22,592 nt of DNA from Planctomycetota bacterium. GTDB lineage: Bacteria; Planctomycetota; Planctomycetia; Pirellulales; S012-138. The stretch lies in contig JALSGI010000288.1 in the NCBI GenBank assembly GCA_026982835.1, forward strand, positions 1 through 22,592, given 5' to 3'. This document shows, piece by piece, positions 17,501 through 22,592 of this stretch. The notes under the pieces were generated by a model. That model ran no database searches and had not been told where the DNA came from. It saw only the letters and a program-made list of their open reading frames with translations. Made by a program: the position numbers and the translations under genes. How positions within the stretch are numbered: the stretch's first letter is position 1; every line of letters begins with the position of its first letter.

Positions 17501-18342
17501 TCTACCGCTTCGAGGACCACCTGGACGACGGCACGCCCATCCGCCTGGCGATCACCGTGCGCGGCTCGCAGGCGGTGCTGGATTTTTCCGGCACGGGGCC
17601 GGTTCACCCGGGCAACCTGAACGCCAATCCGGCCATCGTCACCGCGGCGGTGCTCTACTGCCTGCGCTGCCTGCTGGATGAAGACGTGCCGATGAACCAG
17701 GGGATGCTGCGGCCCGTGGAACTGAAAATCCCACCCGGGGTGCTCAACCCGCCCGAGGCGGCCGATCCGGCCCAATCGCCCGCGGTGGCCGGAGGCAACG
17801 TGGAGACCTCGCAGCGGGTGGTGGATGTAATCCTGGGTGCCTGGGGACTGGCCGCGGCCAGCCAGGGGACGATGAACAACCTCCTTTTTGGCGACCCTTC
17901 GTTCGGTTACTACGAAACCATCTGCGGCGGAGCGGGGGCCACGCCCCAGGGGCCCGGGGCCGATGCCGTCCACACCCACATGACCAACACCCGGCTGACC
18001 GACGTGGAGGTGCTGGAGCACCGCTACCCGGTGCAGGTGGTGCAGTTTTCCATCCGCTGCGGCTCCGGCGGCCGGGGCAAGCACCGCGGCGGCGATGGGG
18101 TGGTGCGCAAGCTGCGCTTCTTGCGGCCGCTTACACTCACCCTGGTCACGCAGCGGCGGGGGCCTTATCGGCCCTATGGCCTGGCCGGGGGCGAGCCGGG
18201 CGCAGGGGGGCAAAACCTGCTTTATCGCTCGGCCGGCGGAGAAGTGGAAGCCTTGGGCTCCCTGGCCCAGGTGCAAGTGTACCCCGGCGACGTGCTGGAG
18301 CTTTGCACCCCTGGCGGCGGGGGCTGGGGCACTCCAGAATGA
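14509..18342 (+). CDS. 5-oxoprolinase-type hydantoinase A/B fusion protein
   Basis: This 1277-residue protein joins HyuA-like and HyuB-like halves in one chain, close to the length of eukaryotic 5-oxoprolinase. That enzyme opens 5-oxo-L-proline to glutamate using ATP in the cytoplasm. The HyuA half (about 1-760) begins with the phosphate-binding motif DVGGTFTD (12-19), has LGTTRGTNALL near 142-152, GFDMGGTSTDVS near 355 and a Gly-rich AAGGGSLCRFDG near 397. The HyuB half (about 762-1270) has NDPYRGGSHLPD near 848 and CGSGGRGKHRGGDG near 1184. Hydantoinases and acetone or acetophenone carboxylases share these folds but are usually two separate chains, so oxoprolinase is favoured; substrate is still inference. 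The ATG at 14509 puts the first motif at the usual distance; a GTG at 14410 is less likely. The stop overlaps the next start. Confidence 0.88.
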   Translation: MSPTPCWQFWIDVGGTFTDCLALSPTGEQRHEKLLSSGVVRSQVGAGSTRERIADPARRGEPSGFWDQARLELLDAQGQVAARATVGKFDPAGGLWLQEPLAVEPEPGQLYQLHTGQEAPVLAVRRLLGLGPQEPLPELEMKLGTTRGTNALLTRTGAPTAFVTTRGFGDVLRIGYQNRPRLFELTIRKPEPLFSAVVELPGRIDARGRVREPLSPPEVQAALEPLRRQGIRALAVALLHAYANPEHELLVGQVAREMGFAQVSLSHQVAPHIKLVSRGDTTVVDAYLTPVLRDYLGRIRRQLGPRSTLRVMSSAGGLVQAEGFSGKDSVLSGPAGGVVGAARVARAAGMERIIGFDMGGTSTDVSRYDGRLELEYETEKAGVRIVTPMLAIHTVAAGGGSLCRFDGTRLLVGPQSAGADPGPACYGAGGPLAVTDVNYYLGRVPEEQFPFPLNRRAVEQRLQQVARQVRQATGRELSLEELCEGFRQVAGTNMAEAIRAVSLARGYDPRDYCLVPFGGAAGQHCCQVAQQLGIGRILVPRHAGILSALGVGCAQVVRHRSQGVYRPLEPKVLEDLQPLWHRLTQEAVEQVEQQGVPRERIEAVRWMDLRYRGLEAWLTLPEPADGDWAAAYHREHQRLFGYHRPEHPLEVVALRVEAVGQVAPEPEVVQPQKPEPAQPQRFHRLYHQGSWHQAGLFAYEELRPGHLLRGPAIVLQGTSTLVVDPHWEAQLLPNGDFLMQHKGTSARAVQGSVQAAPAAQEPDPVLLEVFNRRFTAIAQQMGITLRQTASSVNVKERLDYSCALFTARGELVVNAPHIPVHLGAMSQTVQAILRDNPDIRPGDVFLTNDPYRGGSHLPDLTVVTPVHDERTGRLVFFTASRAHHAEIGGVSPGSMPPFSRHLGEEGVVIRNFKLLDAGKPRFDQLRQLLSGGPYPSRAVEDNLADLAAQVAANRRGAQDLWRLIDQYGLEMVLGYMQHIQQAAETRVRQRLAEMPDGIYRFEDHLDDGTPIRLAITVRGSQAVLDFSGTGPVHPGNLNANPAIVTAAVLYCLRCLLDEDVPMNQGMLRPVELKIPPGVLNPPEAADPAQSPAVAGGNVETSQRVVDVILGAWGLAAASQGTMNNLLFGDPSFGYYETICGGAGATPQGPGADAVHTHMTNTRLTDVEVLEHRYPVQVVQFSIRCGSGGRGKHRGGDGVVRKLRFLRPLTLTLVTQRRGPYRPYGLAGGEPGAGGQNLLYRSAGGEVEALGSLAQVQVYPGDVLELCTPGGGGWGTPE

Positions 18343-19865
18343 ATGGCACGCGCCGGGCCACCCGGCCGCGCTGTCCCCGGCAACCTATCCTTGAACATCA
18401 TCACGTCCCGGCTACTTGCGTGCCCTCGCCACCGGAGAAAGACGTCCCGGCCGTGAACAAATCCCGGCAATCCCCGGCCACGCTCACTCCCCCCGGCTCC
18501 CCGCCCCCGGGCACCGGGGAGCTGCTGGTGGACTCGCCCGGGGTGCTGCGGCCGCTGCTGCGGCTGGCCCTGCCGGTGCTGGTGGAGCAGTTGCTCAACT
18601 TCCTGGTGGTCATCTCCGACACGGCCCTGGCCGGACGCTACCTGCAACAACAGCACGTGGCCGCCATGACCATGGTGGCCTATGTGATGTGGCTGATCCC
18701 GGTGCTGTTTGCCACGGTGGGCATTGGGGCCACGGCGCTGATTGCCCGCTTCTACGGCGCGCGGGATTTCCGCATGGCCACCCGGGTGGCCAACCAGGCG
18801 ATGCTGTTGGGGCTGGGTTTTTGCGCGGGCATCTTTGTTGTGTTCTGGTTCTGGACCGAGCCGCTGCTACGACTGCTGCGGCTGGATGAAGCCACCATCC
18901 CGCTGGTGGATCGTTATCTGGAGTTCATCCTGCCCATCCTCCCGGCGGTGATGCTGCTGCAAGTGGGCCCGGCCTGCCTGCGCGGAGCCGGCGATACCGT
19001 CTCCGGCATGGTGGCCATGGGCGTGGTCAACGCGGTGAACATCGTGGCCAGTTGGGGACTGGTGCTGGGCTGGTTCGGCCCCGCCTGGGGTTGGGACGGC
19101 CTGGCCCTGGGCACGGCCATCGGCCATGTCATTGGCGCTATGATTATTCTCGTGCTGCTGCTGCGGGGGCGGATGGGTCTGCACTTGCGTCTGCAACAGA
19201 TGCGCCCCGACGCCCACCTGATCCGCCGTCTGCTGCACGTGGGCGTGCCCGGCGGGATGGACATGCTGGCCATCGTCGCCTGCCACCTGTGGTACCTGGC
19301 CATCATCAACTCGCTGGGAGCGGTGGTCACCGCCGCCCACGGCGTGGCCGTGCGGATCGAAAGCCTCTCCTACTTGCCCGGTTCGGCCTTCCAGGTGGCC
19401 GCCGGCACACTGGCCGGGCAGTACTTGGGGGCGGGCCAGCCGCAACGGGCCAAGCGAAGCGCGGTGGTGGCCTGCCTGGTGGGCGGGGGGATCATGGTTG
19501 CCGCGGGTGTGATCTTCTACGTGTTCGCCGAGCCGCTGGTGCGGCTGCTGGTAAGCGCCGACAAGGTGGCGGAGATCAACACGGCCTATCCGCTGCTGAA
19601 GATCGTCGCCTTTGCCACCGCGCCGCTTGCGCTGACGATGATCCTCTCCGGGGCGTTGCGCGGGGCCGGCGATACCCGCTGGCCGTTTGCCATCGGCATG
19701 GCAGGCATGCTGGGCGTGCGCATCCCCCTGGCCCATCTGGCCGTGTACCACTACCACCTGGGCGTCCAAGGCGCGTGGTGGGCCATGGTGATCGACCTGT
19801 GGGTGCGTTGCCTGCTGGTGGCCTGGCGGTTCGGGCAGGGGGGCTGGCAAAAAATCAAAGTGTAG
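18339..19865 (+). CDS. MATE-family multidrug/metabolite efflux transporter
   Basis: This is an inner-membrane exporter of the MATE family, normally driven by Na+ or H+. From the ATG at 18339 it has 508 residues. Twelve hydrophobic helices are visible in two similar halves. The first half opens with LALPVLVEQLLNFLVVISDT, and paired ACLRGAGDT and ALRGAGDT motifs mark equivalent positions in each half, a hallmark of the family. The ATG overlaps the upstream stop as ATGA, which suggests translational coupling to the oxoprolinase gene. The first 70 residues are Pro/Arg-rich and look unconserved, so a GTG at 18453 (V-NKSRQSP) is a real alternative start, though its GGAG is about 15 bp away. The exported substrate is unknown. 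Hairpin repeats begin about 40 bp after the stop. Confidence 0.88.
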   Translation: MNGTRRATRPRCPRQPILEHHHVPATCVPSPPEKDVPAVNKSRQSPATLTPPGSPPPGTGELLVDSPGVLRPLLRLALPVLVEQLLNFLVVISDTALAGRYLQQQHVAAMTMVAYVMWLIPVLFATVGIGATALIARFYGARDFRMATRVANQAMLLGLGFCAGIFVVFWFWTEPLLRLLRLDEATIPLVDRYLEFILPILPAVMLLQVGPACLRGAGDTVSGMVAMGVVNAVNIVASWGLVLGWFGPAWGWDGLALGTAIGHVIGAMIILVLLLRGRMGLHLRLQQMRPDAHLIRRLLHVGVPGGMDMLAIVACHLWYLAIINSLGAVVTAAHGVAVRIESLSYLPGSAFQVAAGTLAGQYLGAGQPQRAKRSAVVACLVGGGIMVAAGVIFYVFAEPLVRLLVSADKVAEINTAYPLLKIVAFATAPLALTMILSGALRGAGDTRWPFAIGMAGMLGVRIPLAHLAVYHYHLGVQGAWWAMVIDLWVRCLLVAWRFGQGGWQKIKV

Positions 19866-19926
19866 GAGGTCTTGGGTCGTGGGTCTTGGGTCTTGAGGAA
19901 GCAGAGCCCCGCACGCGAGTGCGGGG

Positions 19927-20012
19927 AGAATCGGCTTGCGACTTGCGCCGTGCGGCTTGCGCCGGGTGCTACCGCACCGGGGGCCTGGAGGCTTGGGGGC
20001 GTGGAGGCTTGG
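19927..20012 (+). repeat. 86-bp direct repeat, copy 1
   Basis: This 86-bp segment (starts AGAATCGGCTTGCGACTTGC, ends GGAGGCTTGG) recurs exactly at 20510-20595. It contains GCTTGCG-type tandem units and GCACCGGGGGCCTGGAGGC. Diverged inverted relatives lie in island A around 14097-14150 and 14297-14340. Confidence 0.9.
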
Positions 20013-20169
20013 CGAGCCGCGGGCGTAAGCCCGCGGTTGAGCGGCGAGCCGCCAGCTTTAGCTGGCGGAGAACGGCGAGCCGCCGGCGTGAGCCGGCGGT
20101 TGAACAGCGAGCCGGGAGCGTAGTACGTGTTTCGCGTGCTAGCACATCACTTGGTTTGGCGCTTCCATG

Positions 20170-20296
20170 CTAGCAGCCCGTTGAAGAATGTTCCTCGATA
20201 CGGAATCGCGTCACAGGACTAGACGTATTTTCTGAAAAAAAGCGGCTCGGCAGGAGCCTCGCCCTCCCAAACTTGCGTTTTTCAACGGGCTGCTAG
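20170..20296. mobile_element. MITE-like element, 127 bp with 16-bp terminal inverted repeats
   Basis: Perfect 16-bp inverted ends (CTAGCAGCCCGTTGAA at 20170-20185, its complement at 20281-20296) extend imperfectly to about 21 bp. The interior is 95 bp, non-coding, and partly AT-rich in contrast with its flanks. No transposase frame exists inside, so any movement would need a transposase elsewhere. The outermost CTAG is itself a palindrome, so it may be a 4-bp target duplication rather than part of the repeat. Ends of the form CAGCCCGTTGAA resemble those of some IS families, but I cannot name the parent element. Confidence 0.6.
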
Positions 20297-20509
20297 GAGA
20301 GAATAAGCGTTTTTTCTTGCAAATGGCGAGCCGCGCACCTTCAGCCGGCGGAGAAAAATAACGCAATGCACTTATTCGGCTCTCCCCGGACTGAAGTCCG
20401 GGGCTCGCCGAAGCAAGAACGAGCGTCGATTCTTGCGCGTGGGAGCCGGGAGCGTCAGCTCCCGGAGGCGGCAGGGCCGCCAGCCACTGGGAGCTTCCGC
20501 TCCAGTGCA

Positions 20510-20595
20510 AGAATCGGCTTGCGACTTGCGCCGTGCGGCTTGCGCCGGGTGCTACCGCACCGGGGGCCTGGAGGCTTGGGGGCGTGGAGGCTTGG
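20510..20595 (+). repeat. 86-bp direct repeat, copy 2
   Basis: This is the exact second copy of 19927-20012. Here the closing GGGGGCGTGGAGGCTTG unit is repeated once more (to about 20611), so local tandem expansion has occurred since the copies diverged. Upstream flanks differ between copies. Confidence 0.9.
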
Positions 20596-20866
20596 GGGCG
20601 TGGAGGCTTGAGGAGAGCTTCCGCTCCGCAGCAAGAAAAACAAACGCGTGTTTTCATGTTTCGGCGAGCCGCCGGCGTGAGCCGGCGGAGGAGATCGACA
20701 TGCGTTTTTTCTTGGCTCTTCGGGCGGCTAAAGCGGGGGGCTCGCCAACCGCGTGCTGACGCCCGCGGCTCGCGGCTGCGAGAACCAACATCCACGACAC
20801 GCAAAACCGCATGCTTGACGATGCGGCCGGCCACTTTGCTCCACGTGCTTCCGCTCGCGGCTCCTG

Positions 20867-21466
20867 CTATGCAATCCCCCGCTGGCGTTCGTACTCCCGG
20901 ATCTTGTCCTCGTGTTGCAGGGTCAGCCCGATCTGGTCCAGCCCGTTGAGCAGGCAATACCGCGGAAACTCCGGCACGGAAAACTCCCACTCCAGCCCGT
21001 GCTCGTCCCGCAGGCGGCACGCTTCCAGATCGACCGTCAGCTGGTAGCCGGGATGCTTGCGCACGCGGTCAAAGAGTTCCTGCACCTGTTCCTCGGAGAG
21101 CACGATGGGCAGCAGGCCGTTTTTGAAGCAGTTATTGTAGAAGATGTCGGCGAAGCTGGGGGCGATGAGCACCCGGAACCCGTAGTCTTCCAGCGCCCAG
21201 GGGGCGTGCTCGCGGCTGGAGCCGCAGCCGAAGTTGCGTCGGGCCACCAGGATCGACGCCCCGCGGAACTCCGGCCGGTTCAGTTCAAACTCGGGGTTTT
21301 CGCTCCCATCGGGCCGGAAACGCCAATCGTAGAACAGGAACTGGCCGAACCCGGTCCGTTCGATCCGCTTGAGGAACTGCTTGGGGATGATCTGGTCGGT
21401 GTCCACGTCCACGCGGTCCAGCGTGGCCACCCGGCCGGTATGCTGTCGAAACGGTTGGATCGGCAT
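20867..21466 (-). CDS. leuD: 3-isopropylmalate dehydratase small subunit
   Basis: LeuD is the swivel-domain subunit of isopropylmalate isomerase. With LeuC it converts 2-isopropylmalate to 3-isopropylmalate in leucine synthesis in the cytoplasm. The 199-residue length is normal for LeuD. The family marks are present: RVDVDTDQIIPKQFLK (18-33), the active-site loop NFGCGSSREHAPWAL (79-92), FADIFYNNCFKNGLLP and a C-terminal DKIREYE. The ATG at 21466 is chosen because it matches the family's N-terminus (MPIQPFRQHTG); the frame is open upstream but the extra residues look non-coding. LeuC is not adjacent, so its partner must be encoded elsewhere. It is divergent from the EIIA-SLC4 gene, with repeat island B downstream. 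Confidence 0.95.
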   Translation of the reverse strand: MPIQPFRQHTGRVATLDRVDVDTDQIIPKQFLKRIERTGFGQFLFYDWRFRPDGSENPEFELNRPEFRGASILVARRNFGCGSSREHAPWALEDYGFRVLIAPSFADIFYNNCFKNGLLPIVLSEEQVQELFDRVRKHPGYQLTVDLEACRLRDEHGLEWEFSVPEFPRYCLLNGLDQIGLTLQHEDKIREYERQRGIA

Positions 21467-21660
21467 GGTCTTGCTTTCCGGAAAAATCGGCAAACGCGTC
21501 TTTTGCCGAGTCCGGCAGGCCCCTGCTTCGCCGGCTCGGTCCCTCGTAGAGCTTAACCGAAAACGGCTTGCTGCGGCAGGGTATGCCGGATTTTCCGGGA
21601 GGCACGGGTTTGGCGGGCCGGAGCGTTCGCCCCATCCGCGAATCCCTCTGCCACCTCCCT

Positions 21661-21700
21661 GGCTTTTCAAAAGCCGTAAAAAGGACTTTGCGCCCTTTTT
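21661..21700. promoter_or_regulatory. Two inverted repeats in the leuD / EIIA-SLC4 divergent spacer
   Basis: The first is GGCTTTT-C-AAAAGCC at 21661-21675. The second is AAAAAGG at 21678-21684 with CCTTTTT at 21694-21700, a 9-bp spacer apart. They lie 66-105 bp ahead of the EIIA-SLC4 start and could be operator sites. No promoter boxes stand out and no T-run is placed for termination. Confidence 0.35.
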
Positions 21701-21765
21701 CCGGGGGCTATCCTAGAAAGCTGGCCTGCCCGTCCTTGTCTCTACCGGGTAAAGGACCATCCTGG

Positions 21766-22592
21766 ATGAAGAATCTGGAACGTTCTATTTCCCAGGGGCG
21801 GTTTCTGCTCAACTTGAAGGCTCAGAATCTGCACGAAGTGTTCGAGGCCGCCGTGGACCATCTGGTGGCCCACGGACACCTGGCCCCCGAACACCGGCTC
21901 AAAGTGATCCAAGCCCTGGAAGACCGCGAGGCCAAGGCTTCCACGGCCATCGGGCACAGCATGGCCGTGCCGCACGCCTATCTGGACGAAGTGCCCGAGA
22001 GCATGGTCTTCTTCGTGCGGTTGCACCGCTCGCTGCCGCTGGGGGCCCCGGACGGATTTCCCACCAAGTTTGTATTCATCTTGCTGGGCCCCGAGGGAGC
22101 TGCTGCCGAACATCTGGACCTGTTGGCCCAACTCGTGCGGCTGATGTCCGACGACCAGTTCCGCTACGAGGCCACGGTGGCTCCCAACCGGGACGAGCTG
22201 CTGGGAGCATTGCGTCGGGCGATGCAGCGGGCGGCCACCGCCCCCCAGCCGAAACGACAGCCTCCGCGGGACGACGGCCTGCAGCCCACCGGACGCTGGT
22301 TCGGCGGCATCATTGAGGATTTTCGCCGTCGCTGGCCCCACTACGTGGCCGACTTCCGCGACGGGCTGCATCCCAAGAGCATCAGTTCCACGCTCTTTTT
22401 GTTTTCGGCCTGCCTGGCCCCGGCCATCACCTTCGGCGGGCTGATGGCCGCCATGACGGGCAACTACATCGGGGCGGTGGAGATGCTGGTGGCTACGGCC
22501 TTTTGCGGCGTGGTTTATGCGCTGTTCTCCGGCCAGCCGCTGATCATCCTGGCAGGGATCGGGCCGTTGCTGATCTTCACCGCCTTGCTGTA
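21766..22592 (+). CDS. PTS EIIA domain fused to SLC4-type bicarbonate/anion transporter (partial, C-terminus off window)
   Basis: The visible 275 residues join two known parts. Residues about 5-160 form a PTS EIIA domain of the nitrogen/fructose-mannitol fold. The active-site motif IGHSMAVPHAYLD is intact, with His70 as the expected phosphorylation site. From about 180 the sequence turns into the start of an SLC4 (HCO3_cotransp) membrane domain: GRWFGGIIEDFRRRWPHY, then SACLAPAITFGGLMAAMTG, then LFSGQPLIILAGIGPLLIF. These closely echo the first helices of animal anion exchangers (for example the SPAITFGG and GAQPLLV motifs). The protein should therefore carry bicarbonate or a similar anion across the inner membrane, possibly controlled by phosphotransfer; both are inference. 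AAAGGA 9 bp upstream supports the ATG. No other PTS gene is in view. Confidence 0.9.
   Translation, partial: MKNLERSISQGRFLLNLKAQNLHEVFEAAVDHLVAHGHLAPEHRLKVIQALEDREAKASTAIGHSMAVPHAYLDEVPESMVFFVRLHRSLPLGAPDGFPTKFVFILLGPEGAAAEHLDLLAQLVRLMSDDQFRYEATVAPNRDELLGALRRAMQRAATAPQPKRQPPRDDGLQPTGRWFGGIIEDFRRRWPHYVADFRDGLHPKSISSTLFLFSACLAPAITFGGLMAAMTGNYIGAVEMLVATAFCGVVYALFSGQPLIILAGIGPLLIFTALL

Larger units (their letters stand above)
19866..20810 (+). repeat. Repeat island B: hairpin repeats, degenerate tandem repeats and direct repeats
   Basis: About 945 bp without a credible gene. It opens with degenerate tandem GGGTCTTGG units (19870-19896). Hairpins with 8-bp stems and 4-nt loops follow at 19907-19926 (loop GCGA), 20017-20036 (GTAA), 20049-20068 (TTTA), 20080-20099 (GTGA), 20384-20403 (TGAA), 20446-20465 (GTCA) and 20669-20688 (GTGA). 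Most are preceded by GGCGAGCC or GGGAGCC. Imperfect copies lie near 20103, 20325, 20484 and 20725. The 86-bp direct repeats and the MITE-like element listed separately are inside it. The units are inverted relative to island A. Hairpins this close to the MATE stop could act as mRNA 3' ends; none has a clear T-run, so they are not simple intrinsic terminators. Confidence 0.82.

Noticed and set aside
19907..20688. A CRISPR array in repeat island B
   Set aside because: The repeats are self-complementary with changing stems, irregular spacing and no uniform spacers, and no cas gene is in view.
20211..21020. Minus-strand frame running through island B into leuD
   Set aside because: It is in a different frame from leuD and is translated repeat DNA.

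Overview
The window reads as high-GC chromosomal DNA of a planctomycete (Planctomycetota, probably the Pirellulales side). This is inferred from gene character, not from a marker gene. The indications are a very large secreted VWA / glycine-rich protein containing the short secretin-like segment common in that phylum, a secreted acylase, several secreted proteins of no known family, a bicarbonate transporter carrying a PTS EIIA domain, and intergenic islands of 8-bp-stem hairpin repeats. Both window edges cut through genes.

Layout. (1) 1-1787, minus: SLC13-type anion/sodium symporter with two TrkA-C (RCK_C) domains, C-terminus off the window. (2) AT-rich divergent spacer. (3) 2227-3261, plus: small secreted protein of unknown function, followed by a strong intrinsic terminator. 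(4) 3718-7812, plus: secreted 1364-residue VWA/STN-like/glycine-rich protein, also closed by a strong intrinsic terminator. (5) A run of minus-strand genes follows: penicillin/AHL-acylase family Ntn hydrolase (7987-10227), isocitrate dehydrogenase (10330-11433), tRNA-Ser(GGA) (11638-11721), Gfo/Idh/MocA oxidoreductase (11824-12825) and a secreted protein of unknown function (12911-13777). (6) Repeat island A, about 13.98-14.35 kb. (7) 14509-19865, plus: a fused HyuA-HyuB 5-oxoprolinase-type enzyme whose stop codon overlaps the start of a MATE exporter gene (ATGA). (8) Repeat island B, about 19.87-20.81 kb, with the same repeats in the opposite orientation, an 86-bp direct repeat and a 127-bp MITE-like element. 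(9) 20867-21466, minus: leuD. (10) 21766 to the window end, plus: PTS EIIA domain fused to an SLC4-type bicarbonate/anion transporter, C-terminus off the window.

The genes do not form one pathway. They are metabolic housekeeping (IDH, LeuD, tRNA-Ser), nutrient transport (SLC13-RCK, EIIA-SLC4) and envelope/periplasmic proteins. The only convincing transcriptional unit beyond single genes is oxoprolinase-MATE. The strongest biology is the EIIA-SLC4 fusion: it keeps the phosphorylatable histidine, and eukaryotic SLC4 anion exchangers carry a cytoplasmic domain of the same fold in the same place. The second is the pair of repeat islands flanking the oxoprolinase-MATE unit in inverted orientation. 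I see no defence system, CRISPR array, prophage or complete insertion sequence.
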